This document shows positions 26,078-34,729 of a stretch of DNA of 64,000 nt, piece after piece. A program made the translations under genes and the position numbers. The stretch's first letter is position 1. Every line of letters starts with the position of its first letter. Under the pieces are notes generated by a model, which worked only from the letters and a program-made list of their open reading frames with translations, was not told where the DNA came from and searched no databases. The stretch comes from Oceanispirochaeta sp. M1 (GTDB lineage Bacteria; Spirochaetota; Spirochaetia; DSM-2461), in NCBI RefSeq assembly GCF_003346715.1, contig NZ_QQPQ01000021.1, positions 36,036 through 100,035 of the forward strand. Direction: 5' to 3'.

Positions 26078-27808
26078 TTATTTCTGTCGATTGATGGCGT
26101 CGTCGAATTCGGCCCAGGCCTTTCTTTTTTCCCGTGGGGAATAGGGACGCTCCTGAGGGCCTTTTGCACTGTAGCTTTTTACTCCCCCCTTTGTGGGTAT
26201 TCCCTTGTTCTTTCTTCTCTTTCTGCGTGAGGGGGGTCTCTGTTTACGTTCCACAACAGGATCATCGGAGAACATGGATATATAGCTGTCGTAACGGCCT
26301 GTAAGCCTTAGAACAAAACGGCCGAACCAGCTCATCTCTTTATAGGATTTTTCAAAGAGGGAAAGGAGTTTCAGCTGGAACATTGTGTCCACATTCCTGA
26401 AATTCTTCATATCAGCGTGGAAGTAGAGTCCCATGGCATCCTTGATGCGGGAGTTCTTTTTTATTCCTTTTATATCCTGCAGATAGTGGAAAGCCGATTC
26501 TGCAACACGGGTGGGTTTTTGTAAGAGTTCCCAAAGCTGCAGCTCCTGCTCTTTCACCCTTGTAAGAATGTCCGAGCGGAAATTACTACGGCTGAAAAAC
26601 TGGGAATAACGATCGGTTTTATTATGTCGCAGGAGGTCTGTCATCTGATCCTGATAGAGAAAAAGAAGATCCTTTCTTATATCGTCCACGGTTCTTGTAA
26701 AGTACTTGAAAAGGAAGTCCCTATGCATCAGCATATTGTTCAGAAGTACAAGATCCGGCTGCTCCTTTGATTCGCCCCTCACAAGAACAGAATTCTTGAA
26801 TTCCTCTCGGAATCCCGGCCATTTTTCTTCCTTCTCTTTCAGCTTTTCATCCAGTAGACTTATATGAGTCCAGGTGGTCTCTTTTTCCTTGAATTCCTGA
26901 ATGATCTCTTTCAGGGCCTCTTTCTTTTCCCTGTTTTCTATCTCAGCTTGTTTCATTTCGCTCAGAGTATTCTGAAAATAACTTTGCAGAAGTTGTGCTG
27001 ATGTGAAGAGCAGAGGGTTCAATCCCTTGAGCCGCAGTTTAAGCTCTTCCTTCTGTGAAAGAAGTTTTTTACACAGATTTATCCAGAAGTCGGGAGATCT
27101 TTTGCCCAGACTTGTCTGGAGGTCGCTTATCTTTATTTCAGTAATCCGGGACATGTTCTCCATCACACTCGGACTTGCTGCTTCAGAACGGATATGACCG
27201 ATCAGTGCGCTGATAAATTCCTCAATCATCCCTGAAGGAATCAGGAGGGGAGCTTTCATCTTCCGGTTTATTCCGATGATGATGAGCTCCTTGTTCTCTG
27301 CCGCATAGCCCGGACTGAGCATTGAAGTATCCAGGGGAGTAATCATATCTGCAGGGAGACTGATCCCTTCATCATCATAGGCCTTTGCTGTCAGATAGGG
27401 GTGGGGATTCTCATAGATCTGTCTGGCCAGGAGATCTTCTCCCAGGTAATAGTAGAAAGCCAGATCATCCTTTTCAGTCAGTATAATTTGTGAAGCCTTG
27501 AGCTCTCCTTCAATAATGGCATACTGAAGAACTCCGATATGAGCTGCCTTGAGCTTTCCCATTAGAAGTTCAAGCTGGTTGTTGGACGCTAGAAATGATT
27601 TGGAGCTTTTCAGAATAAACTGATTGTAGTCCAGAACAGGTTCCCAGAAATCACAGAGGTTATGAAAGAGCTGGTATTGAACCTGTGTGAAGCTTCCCAG
27701 CTGTGAGAGATACTCCTCTCTTCTGAAGGATTCCATGCGAAAATATTCTGGTGTATCTTTTCTTTTTTCTTCCATTTTCTCTTTTGTTCCGGGAAGCTGT
27801 TTCTGCAA
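26078..27808 (-). CDS. Unknown cytoplasmic protein, 576 aa, basic C-terminal tail
   Basis: No signal peptide or clear membrane segments. Residues ~280-345 are charged and likely coiled coil (runs of KEKE type), and the last 60 residues are strongly basic (PPSRRKRRKNKG) as in nucleic-acid-binding tails. The start may be at 27808 or at an internal ATG at 27775. I recognise no family; it may be a lineage-specific protein. It lies between the TPP riboswitch (which faces away downstream) and the metY terminator, so it probably has its own promoter. Confidence 0.65.
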   Translation of the reverse strand: MQKQLPGTKEKMEEKRKDTPEYFRMESFRREEYLSQLGSFTQVQYQLFHNLCDFWEPVLDYNQFILKSSKSFLASNNQLELLMGKLKAAHIGVLQYAIIEGELKASQIILTEKDDLAFYYYLGEDLLARQIYENPHPYLTAKAYDDEGISLPADMITPLDTSMLSPGYAAENKELIIIGINRKMKAPLLIPSGMIEEFISALIGHIRSEAASPSVMENMSRITEIKISDLQTSLGKRSPDFWINLCKKLLSQKEELKLRLKGLNPLLFTSAQLLQSYFQNTLSEMKQAEIENREKKEALKEIIQEFKEKETTWTHISLLDEKLKEKEEKWPGFREEFKNSVLVRGESKEQPDLVLLNNMLMHRDFLFKYFTRTVDDIRKDLLFLYQDQMTDLLRHNKTDRYSQFFSRSNFRSDILTRVKEQELQLWELLQKPTRVAESAFHYLQDIKGIKKNSRIKDAMGLYFHADMKNFRNVDTMFQLKLLSLFEKSYKEMSWFGRFVLRLTGRYDSYISMFSDDPVVERKQRPPSRRKRRKNKGIPTKGGVKSYSAKGPQERPYSPREKRKAWAEFDDAINRQK

Positions 27809-27855
27809 CAGCAGGGATGTTATAAAAGATAGGGCAGGATAAAGAACAAAACAAT

Positions 27856-27889
27856 AAAAAAAGAGCCGAAAACTGAGTTCCGGCTCTTT
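27856..27889 (-). terminator. Rho-independent terminator after metY
   Basis: On the minus strand AAAGAGCCG (27889-27881) pairs with CGGCTCTTT (27868-27860) around a 12-base loop, then the T-run continues as seven T residues. It lies about 35 bases after the metY stop codon. Confidence 0.88.
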
Positions 27890-27923
27890 CTGTCAGATTA
27901 TAGTGTTAACGAATTGCATAAGA

Positions 27924-29213
27924 CTATTTCAGAGCCTGATTTATATCCGCTTTAATATCTTTAATATTCTCTATTCCTATGGAAAGACGGATCAGATCTC
28001 CTGAAATTCCCGCCGCTGATAGATGTTCCTCAGAGAGCTGAGAGTGGGTAGTGGAGGCAGGGTGAATTGCCAGGCTTTTGGCATCACCCACATTGGCCAC
28101 ATGGGAAAAAAGATTCAGTTTTTCGATAAATCTCTGACCTGCTTCTCTCCCTTCTTTTACACCGAATACCACCATGCCCCCAAAGCCGCGCTTCAGGTAT
28201 TTTACTGCCATGGTGTGACCGGGATCAGACTTGAGCCCGGGATAGCGTACCCAGGCAACGTCGGGGTGAGCTTCCAGGAATTCTGCTACAGCCATAGCAT
28301 TTTCAGAATGTCTTTCCATACGGATGGCCAGGGTTTCGATACCCTGCAGGAACATCCAGCAGTTATCCGGAGATATGGCACCACCAAGATTTCTAAGGGG
28401 GACAGTACGCATCCTCAGAATAAAAGCTAAGGGGTTGAGATCTCCCAGATCACTGGCAAAACGCAGTCCATGGTAGCCTCCATCAGGTTCATTAAACTGT
28501 GAAAACTTGGGATTCTGCCAGTTGAAGGTTCCTGAATCAACTACAATTCCACCTATGGCAGTTCCATGTCCGCCTATCCATTTTGTCAGTGAATGGATAA
28601 CGATATGGGCACCATGCTCAATGGGACGAAGCAGGTAGGGGGTGGTAAATGTTGAATCCACAACAAGAGGTATTTCATATTCTTTGGAAATAGCCGAGAA
28701 GGTTTCAAGATCAGCCACATCGAGGGATGGGTTTCCAATCGTTTCTGTATAAAGGACCCTTGTTTTATCATTGACCGCTGCTCTAATGGCCTCCGGATCT
28801 TTAGGGTCCACAAGATGGACTTTGATACCGAATCCCGGGAGGATCTCATTGAACATGGTATGTGTTCCGCCGTAGAGATTGCTGCTGGAAACAACTTCAT
28901 CTCCTGCGGCGCATATGTTAATGATTGAGTAGAAAATTGCATTGGTTCCTGAGGCCAGCGCCAGTGCCGCAGCACCTCTTTCCAGGGCAGCAACTCTCTC
29001 CTCCAGAACTCCCTGAGTAGGATTTCCCAGACGGGTATAGATATTGCCCAGCTCTTTCAGGGCAAAAAGGTTCTGTGCATGTTCTGCCGAATCAAAGAGA
29101 TAGGCAGTCGTTCTGTGCAGGGGTACTCCTCTGGACTTTGTAGCATCAATGGTCTGTCCGGCGTGGAGCGCCGCAGTTTCAAAAGAAGGATTTTGTATTT
29201 CTGAATATGGCAT
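27924..29213 (-). CDS. metY: O-acetylhomoserine sulfhydrylase (homocysteine synthase)
   Basis: 429 residues, the normal size for MetY. This is a cystathionine gamma-synthase-type PLP enzyme: the PLP lysine is in [12 protein letters not shown] near residue 210, with the family blocks [24 protein letters not shown] and [10 protein letters not shown]. The inserted region [13 protein letters not shown] is typical of the O-acetylhomoserine branch. It forms homocysteine from O-acetylhomoserine and sulfide in the cytoplasm. It lies downstream of cysK on the same strand, 103 bp apart, so direct use of sulfide for both cysteine and methionine is likely. Confidence 0.92.
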   Translation of the reverse strand: MPYSEIQNPSFETAALHAGQTIDATKSRGVPLHRTTAYLFDSAEHAQNLFALKELGNIYTRLGNPTQGVLEERVAALERGAAALALASGTNAIFYSIINICAAGDEVVSSSNLYGGTHTMFNEILPGFGIKVHLVDPKDPEAIRAAVNDKTRVLYTETIGNPSLDVADLETFSAISKEYEIPLVVDSTFTTPYLLRPIEHGAHIVIHSLTKWIGGHGTAIGGIVVDSGTFNWQNPKFSQFNEPDGGYHGLRFASDLGDLNPLAFILRMRTVPLRNLGGAISPDNCWMFLQGIETLAIRMERHSENAMAVAEFLEAHPDVAWVRYPGLKSDPGHTMAVKYLKRGFGGMVVFGVKEGREAGQRFIEKLNLFSHVANVGDAKSLAIHPASTTHSQLSEEHLSAAGISGDLIRLSIGIENIKDIKADINQALK

Positions 29214-29235
29214 AATCTTGGGTCTCCTTGTATTC

Positions 29236-29248
29236 CAGGTACTACCTG
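29236..29248. promoter_or_regulatory. Palindrome in the metY leader, possible operator
   Basis: CAGGTACTACCTG is a 13-base palindrome centred 29 bases before the metY start codon. It could be a regulator site or a small hairpin in the mRNA leader. The Rrf2-type regulator upstream of cysK is the obvious candidate partner, but no second copy was found at the cysK or rrf2 leaders. Confidence 0.3.
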
Positions 29249-29294
29249 AGTGAGTAAGATCACCCAGGCGTTTTATTTATTGAGCCCTTAGGGC

Positions 29295-29324
29295 TTAAGG
29301 TCTAAATGTTTAAGGTCTAAATGT
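29295..29324. repeat. Perfect 15-bp tandem duplication at the cysK stop codon
   Basis: TTAAGGTCTAAATGT occurs twice head to tail (29295-29309 and 29310-29324). Each copy holds an in-frame cysK TAG stop, so the duplication left the protein end unchanged or added a backup stop. Confidence 0.85.
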
Positions 29325-30237
29325 CTTCAAAAAGCCAGGTACTGAGATAGCGTTCACCTGTATCACATCCGATGGTCACAATCATTTTACCCTTGTTTTC
29401 CGTTCTGTCTGCCAGCATCTCTGCTGCCCGGACATTGGCTCCGGCAGAAATCCCTACCAGGATACCCTCCTCTTTAGCCAGGCGTCTTGATCTCTCTCCG
29501 GCTTCAGACGAGGAAACCTGTATGACTCCATCATAGGCATCTGTGTTCAGGACTTCCGGAATGAATCCTGCACCTATTCCCTGGATTTTATGGGGCCCTG
29601 CAGTTCCACCTGAAAGGACAGGAGATCCTACGGGTTCTACGGCGTAAGATTTCAAATCAGGGTTTTTCTGTTTGAGAGCCTCACTTAGTCCTGTAATGGT
29701 TCCGCCAGTTCCTACAGCGGCGACGATAATATCTACTTTTCCATCAGTAGCTTCCCAGATTTCTTCTGCTGTTGTCAGTCTGTGAATCTCGGGGTTTGCC
29801 GGATTGGCAAACTGCTGCAGGATCAGTGAATCATTGATCTCACCATGCAGTTCTTCCGCTTTATCAATGGCAGCCTTCATTCCGCCGCTTCCGGGGGTAA
29901 GGACCAGTTCTGCTCCGAAAATCTGGAGCAGTTTTCTACGTTCTATACTCATTGTGTCCGGCATGGTAAGGATAAGCTTGTATCCTCTCTGTGCACATAT
30001 ATAGGCCAGGGCGATACCAGTGTTCCCGCTTGTGGGTTCGATAAGAGTTGTTCCCGCCTTGAGCTTTCCACTCTTTTCTGCGGACTCAATCATGTTTTTA
30101 CCGATTCTGTCTTTTATACTTCCAAGGGGATTGAAAAACTCAAGTTTAAGGAGGATGTCAGCATCCTTTCCTGTCTTGTTCAATCTCACCAGAGGAGTTT
30201 TCCCAACCAGTTCTGTAATATTCTCTGCTATTCTCAT
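29317..30237 (-). CDS. cysK: Cysteine synthase A
   Basis: 306 residues, typical for CysK. The PLP lysine is K42 in GSIKDRIG, the phosphate-binding TSGNTG loop is at 69-74, and GTGGTITG binds the cofactor near residue 178. It makes cysteine from O-acetylserine and sulfide. A strong ribosome binding site (GGGAGGAA) precedes the ATG. The Rrf2-type regulator lies directly upstream on the same strand, and metY downstream. Confidence 0.95.
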   Translation of the reverse strand: MRIAENITELVGKTPLVRLNKTGKDADILLKLEFFNPLGSIKDRIGKNMIESAEKSGKLKAGTTLIEPTSGNTGIALAYICAQRGYKLILTMPDTMSIERRKLLQIFGAELVLTPGSGGMKAAIDKAEELHGEINDSLILQQFANPANPEIHRLTTAEEIWEATDGKVDIIVAAVGTGGTITGLSEALKQKNPDLKSYAVEPVGSPVLSGGTAGPHKIQGIGAGFIPEVLNTDAYDGVIQVSSSEAGERSRRLAKEEGILVGISAGANVRAAEMLADRTENKGKMIVTIGCDTGERYLSTWLFEDI

Positions 30238-30322
30238 AAGTTCCTCCCATTCATATATCTTCTCCTGTACTAAGGGAGCAAATAAAATGCTCTCGTACTC
30301 TTCTATCTATCAGCCTGAGGGG

Positions 30323-30757
30323 CTAGATAAAATACATTGGCACATTGCTTTTATTGACCTGTTTTGACAGATCGGCCAGGTTTATGTCTGCAAGGGTATC
30401 TTTAATCGCCTGACTTACCTTGTTCCATACATTGCGTGTAAGGCATTGTCCTGAACGACCGCAGTTATCCTCATCAGTAAGACAGTCCACAATATCCAGA
30501 CCGCCCTCCATGACTTCTACAATTTCCTTCAGGGTTGTCAGTGCCGGATTCTGTGTCAGCAGGTATCCCCCGTGGGCACCTCTTACTGAACGTATCAGTC
30601 CGGCAGCTCTCAGGTTTATTACAATCTGGCTCAGATATTTTTCTGAAATCTCTTCTTTCCTGGCAATCTCGTTTAACTGAGACGGACCCTGTTTATAATT
30701 CCAGGCAAGATTGATCATAAGCCTTACGGCATATCTGGATTTTGTTGATAATTTCAT
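30323..30757 (-). CDS. Rrf2-family transcriptional regulator with IscR-like cysteines
   Basis: 144 residues. The N-terminal winged helix (MKLSTKSRYAVRLM, recognition helix around EKYLSQIVINLR) and the wing VRGAHGGYLL are typical of Rrf2. Three cysteines C92, C99 and C105 match the spacing of the 2Fe-2S ligands of IscR, so it may sense Fe-S status or redox state. Its position at the head of a likely rrf2-cysK-metY unit suggests control of cysteine and methionine synthesis, as CymR does in Firmicutes, but CymR-type proteins usually lack these cysteines. Confidence 0.88.
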   Translation of the reverse strand: MKLSTKSRYAVRLMINLAWNYKQGPSQLNEIARKEEISEKYLSQIVINLRAAGLIRSVRGAHGGYLLTQNPALTTLKEIVEVMEGGLDIVDCLTDEDNCGRSGQCLTRNVWNKVSQAIKDTLADINLADLSKQVNKSNVPMYFI

Positions 30758-30866
30758 AACCTAAATCCTTTAATTCCTATAAATGCTAGTGAAATAGTAG
30801 TAATTAAGATCAAAGGATGCAAGAGTTATTTAATGATTTTTTTAAAAAAAATGAAATATTCTGAAT

Positions 30867-31298
30867 TTAATCAGTGTCTAAGCTGTTAACTACAAGCCGA
30901 TCCAGGACGGAACGGAATACATCAAGCTCTTCCTGTGGGATGTCCTGAATAATTTTATTGTAGAAGGCGTTACATACAGGGAGCAGTTTAGAATACATGC
31001 TGTGCCCCTCTTCTGTGCAGAAGAGTTTAACCGCCCGGCGGTCTTTAGGATCAATTTTACGCTCTATCAAACCGTTTTTCACCAAACGGCCAGTGAGTCT
31101 GGCAATTGTTGTTTCCTTGGCATGCATCAGCGCGGCAAGCTCTGATTGTCTCAGTTCATCGGATTTCTCAATATAATAAAGTGCTATCCACTGAACCCGA
31201 GTTGCACCATAGTCTTTTAAAATCTGATTATAGCTCTCTGTTACCTGTTTGAGACCGAGTGTGGCCAGGTAATAAACGCAATTATCAAGCTGAAACAT
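30867..31298 (-). CDS. MarR-family transcriptional regulator
   Basis: 143 residues with the MarR winged helix in the middle: ELAALMHAKETTIARLTGRL as recognition region and the wing KIDPKDRRAVKLF (DxRR signature). The long first and last helices would form the dimer interface. A perfect inverted repeat directly before its start codon is a probable autoregulatory site. The divergent response regulator/EAL gene starts 138 bp away and may share control. Confidence 0.9.
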   Translation of the reverse strand: MFQLDNCVYYLATLGLKQVTESYNQILKDYGATRVQWIALYYIEKSDELRQSELAALMHAKETTIARLTGRLVKNGLIERKIDPKDRRAVKLFCTEEGHSMYSKLLPVCNAFYNKIIQDIPQEELDVFRSVLDRLVVNSLDTD

Positions 31299-31303
31299 GG
31301 GAT

Positions 31304-31331
31304 GATATTATCTGATAAATTAGATAATATC
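31304..31331. promoter_or_regulatory. Perfect inverted repeat, probable MarR operator
   Basis: GATATTATCT (31304-31313) and its exact reverse complement AGATAATATC (31322-31331) are separated by 8 bases. The site ends 5 bases before the marR ATG and covers where its ribosome binding site should be, so binding would block translation start or transcription. It lies between the divergent marR and response-regulator genes. Confidence 0.7.
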
Positions 31332-31436
31332 AAACACTCATTATATTTATTTTTTTTCATATGCCTGATTAAGTATATAAATTGAATTATCAGTATATCT
31401 CGTCTATGTTTATAAAATGTAGGAGTCCTGATAATT

Positions 31437-33620
31437 ATGTCTGGAAAACTTGTTTTCAGTGAAAAAAAAGATACTACGGATACAACTAATCTCAAAAAAA
31501 GTTGGAAAATCCTTGTGGTTGACGATGATCCGGATGTTCATGAAGCTACAGAATTTGCCCTTAAGGGTGAAGTCGTCTTAGGCAGGAAACTTCAGTTTAT
31601 ACACGCAAACTCCGGAAAAGAATGTCTTGATATTCTGGATAGGAACCTTGACTCGGCTGTAATTATTATGGATGCGGTTATGGAAACCAGAGATTCAGGA
31701 CTGCAGGCGGTCAGGGTCATCAGGGAAGATCGGCAGATGCACCAGATCCGAATCATTCTCCGCACAGGTCAGCCGGGGGATGTTCCCGAGCTGGATACAA
31801 TTCATCTATACGATATAAATGATTATAAGACTAAAAGCGAGCTTACCAGAAACAGACTTCTCACATCTATTATCACCGCGATCCGTTCTTTCAGTCAGCT
31901 TCAGACTATTGCTGACGGGAAGCTCGGAATGGAACGTATCATAGAATCCAGCCGTTTTCTGCGGCCTGATATGAGTCTCAATGATTTTTCTATTGAAGCG
32001 CTGAAAAGAACTTCAGATCTGTATGGTTTTCTTAACAAAGGCCTTTTCTGCCGCTGTTCCATTGGGAGTGCAGACTTTGAAATCATTGCATATCAGGAGG
32101 GTTCTCAGGTCTTCCTGCAAAGCGGGGAATCTCCTGTTGTTTTAGAAGATGGAATGGAAAAGGCAATTCTGGATACTTTTCGAACCCGAAGATCAAGATA
32201 TTTAAAGGACTCAAACAGTCTCTATTTTGACGATTCAGCAGAATACGCTTATGTGCTCTATCTGCAGAGTGATCATTCACTTGAGGATGATATCCCCCTG
32301 CTGAATGTATTCACATCTCACCTGTCTCTGATAATGCAGAATTTCCGGCTCTATCACAGAATGGAGCGTCTGGCTTATGAAGATATGAGTCTCGGGATTC
32401 CGAATCTCAGTGCTCTGATGCGCAAAATTGAATCTGTCAGAACTGAGTCGAAGGTACTCCACCTTCTGGATATAAATCAGTTCGGAATTCTGAATGATCT
32501 TCTTGGTCATAATTATGGAGATCTTGTTCTGGCTTCGGTGGTCAAACGACTTACAGACTCCTTTCCTCCCGGCTCTTTTATTGCCAGAGTATCGGGGGAT
32601 GTATTTGGAGTTGTCGCCGGAGAATTTCCTTTCGAAAACCTGCAGAGATTCTTTGCTTTGCCCATTCCCGTAGGAGAGGGTGTACAGCAGCTCTCCATGA
32701 ATGTCGGAATTGTAGTCCTCAATGATGAGAGTCTCAGTGGTTCTGATTATCTGAAAAATGCCCATATAGCACTTAAAAGAGCTAAAAGCGAAGGGATTGG
32801 CCGCTCTGTTCTTTATAATCCATCCATCGGTCTTGAGACGAGAGAGAGGATAAGGCTTCTTCAGAATCTTCGTACAGCATTTACCCATGAACAGATGTTC
32901 CTGATGTACCAGCCTCAGGTTTCATTAGATGACGGTAGAGCTATCGGGTTTGAGGCATTGATACGCTGGAAAACCAAGGATGGAAAATTTATTCCACCAT
33001 CAAGATTTATCCCACTGGCAGAACAGGGTGGTTTAATTATCCCCATGGGGACATGGGTCATGAGAATGGCTATGCATGCTCTTTCAGACCTGAACAGCAG
33101 TGGATATAGGGACCTGCATATGGCTATCAATGTTTCGGCAATACAGCTCCGGGACCCTGACTTTATTGTTCATCTAAAAGAGTCGTTGAAAGATACAGGA
33201 ATTGATCCTGCCGGAGTCGAACTTGAAATTACAGAATCTGTTGCTCTCCTGGGTGCCGATCGAGTCATCTCACTGTTTAAGGAGATTAAAACTCTGGGTG
33301 TATCCCTGGCAATTGATGACTTCGGAACAGGTTATTCGTCTCTTTCTTCCATCGACAGCTGGCCGGCCGACAGGTTGAAAATCGATAGAGCTTTTATCAG
33401 CAGTCTGGGATCAATGGAACCTGGAGGACGTATAGTCGATCTTGTTATTCCTCTTGGGAAAAAGCTTGGTATGAAAGTGCTGGCCGAAGGTATTGAGACC
33501 GAAGATGAGGCTCAAAAGCTGAAGGATCTGGGATGTCCTGAAGGACAGGGTTATCTTTACGGAAGGCCAATGGTTTATGATGATGTTTTGAAGTGGTTGA
33601 AGGAAAATATAAAAAGATGA
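31437..33620 (+). CDS. Response regulator with DUF3369, degenerate GGDEF and intact EAL domains
   Basis: 727 residues. Receiver domain 20-145 with acidic pocket D29-D31 and phosphoacceptor D79 (VIIMDAVMET). The linker with ILRTGQPGD and YDINDYKTKSELT is characteristic of DUF3369 response regulators. The GGDEF domain has SGDVF in place of GGDEF, so it should not make c-di-GMP. The EAL domain has FEALIRW, the Asn in INVSAIQLR, ITES, the DD of DDFGTGYSS, LKIDRAF, AEGIETEDE and EGQGYLYGRP, so phosphodiesterase residues all appear present. It should hydrolyse c-di-GMP under control of phosphorylation. Its 3' end overlaps the next gene by four bases. Confidence 0.9.
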   Translation: MSGKLVFSEKKDTTDTTNLKKSWKILVVDDDPDVHEATEFALKGEVVLGRKLQFIHANSGKECLDILDRNLDSAVIIMDAVMETRDSGLQAVRVIREDRQMHQIRIILRTGQPGDVPELDTIHLYDINDYKTKSELTRNRLLTSIITAIRSFSQLQTIADGKLGMERIIESSRFLRPDMSLNDFSIEALKRTSDLYGFLNKGLFCRCSIGSADFEIIAYQEGSQVFLQSGESPVVLEDGMEKAILDTFRTRRSRYLKDSNSLYFDDSAEYAYVLYLQSDHSLEDDIPLLNVFTSHLSLIMQNFRLYHRMERLAYEDMSLGIPNLSALMRKIESVRTESKVLHLLDINQFGILNDLLGHNYGDLVLASVVKRLTDSFPPGSFIARVSGDVFGVVAGEFPFENLQRFFALPIPVGEGVQQLSMNVGIVVLNDESLSGSDYLKNAHIALKRAKSEGIGRSVLYNPSIGLETRERIRLLQNLRTAFTHEQMFLMYQPQVSLDDGRAIGFEALIRWKTKDGKFIPPSRFIPLAEQGGLIIPMGTWVMRMAMHALSDLNSSGYRDLHMAINVSAIQLRDPDFIVHLKESLKDTGIDPAGVELEITESVALLGADRVISLFKEIKTLGVSLAIDDFGTGYSSLSSIDSWPADRLKIDRAFISSLGSMEPGGRIVDLVIPLGKKLGMKVLAEGIETEDEAQKLKDLGCPEGQGYLYGRPMVYDDVLKWLKENIKR

Positions 33621-34729
33621 CCAGGCGTTTGAGAGCTGCCGCTCTGGCCGGTTTCTATTTTATATTTTTAATCTCCTGTTCTGAAAAAGAACCCTATGTT
33701 TTTGGTTTTGTCAGCAGTCTGAGCGGACCGAATTCGGATTTGGGTGCAGCAGGAAGAAACGGTGTCCTCCTTGCTGTTGAAGAGTACAATGATAAGGGCG
33801 GAATCCATGGTAGACAGATCGAGATTGTCATCAAAGATCATCAGATGGATTCAGCACAGCTGTCACATATCAGCGGAGTTTTTGCAGATGCAGGTATAGA
33901 GATTGTAATCGGCCCTTTTACATCAGAGATGACCAAAGCGATACTTCCAATAGCCGATGCCGGTGATCTGATAATACTATCTCCCACAGCTTCTTCAAAA
34001 GAGTTTTTAAACCTGGATGATAATCTTATCAGACTGAATTCCTCTACCCTGGAAAATACACAGTATTATGCTGATTTTCTGATTAAAGAGGCTGCTCTAA
34101 TGAGCTGTGCAGTTCTGTATGATAATCAGAATGAGTCCTTCACAAAAAGCTGGCTGAATGATTTTACCCGGAATTATGAGAAATTGGGCGGGAGGATCGT
34201 TATAGCAAAATATTTTAATGCCCAGTTGGATACAGATTTCACTCCGGAATTGGAATCAGTCCTTAATTCTGGTGCCGAGACTCTTTTGATTATTGGAAAT
34301 TCAATTGATTCTGCCACCCTGATTCAGCAACTGAGGCACATCGATCATACTTTTCCTGTCACTGTCTCTGAATGGGCCGGGACAAAGCAGTTTATAGAAC
34401 TCGGCGGCAAGGCGGTAGAAGGGGCCATTGTACTTCAGTCATTTAATCCATTTGACGAGTCAGAGTCATATAGACAATTTTATAATAGATACCTTGAGCG
34501 TTTTCAAAGTGAACCGACTTTTGCAGCTATCATGAGTCACGATGCCTGCCATGTCCTTTTTCAGGCATTGAATTTAAGAATAGATGAACAGACTATTAAA
34601 ACCGCAATAATTGAAAATGGTCCTTATGAAGGAATCCAGGAAACTATAGTGATAAACAGTTTTGGCGATACAAAACGCAAGGCTGTCTTTTCAGTTGTAA
34701 AGAATGGACAATTCAGGAAGATTGAGTGA
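33617..34729 (+). CDS. Periplasmic-binding lipoprotein, branched-chain amino acid type
   Basis: About 370 residues from the ATG at 33617 (ATGA overlap with the upstream stop); the longer ORF start at 33593 is less likely because the lipobox LISC (C21) fits this one. The mature protein is a type I periplasmic-binding fold: FGFVSSLSGPNSDLG then GVLLAVEEYNDKGGIHGR are the standard LivJ/Leu-Ile-Val-binding openings. No transporter genes are near. It sits between a response regulator and a histidine kinase, overlapping both by four bases, so it likely serves as the ligand receptor of that signalling system. Confidence 0.88.
   Translation: MTRRLRAAALAGFYFIFLISCSEKEPYVFGFVSSLSGPNSDLGAAGRNGVLLAVEEYNDKGGIHGRQIEIVIKDHQMDSAQLSHISGVFADAGIEIVIGPFTSEMTKAILPIADAGDLIILSPTASSKEFLNLDDNLIRLNSSTLENTQYYADFLIKEAALMSCAVLYDNQNESFTKSWLNDFTRNYEKLGGRIVIAKYFNAQLDTDFTPELESVLNSGAETLLIIGNSIDSATLIQQLRHIDHTFPVTVSEWAGTKQFIELGGKAVEGAIVLQSFNPFDESESYRQFYNRYLERFQSEPTFAAIMSHDACHVLFQALNLRIDEQTIKTAIIENGPYEGIQETIVINSFGDTKRKAVFSVVKNGQFRKIE

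Noticed and set aside
32277..32888. 203-codon minus-strand open frame
   Set aside because: Antisense to the GGDEF/EAL gene with intact motifs.
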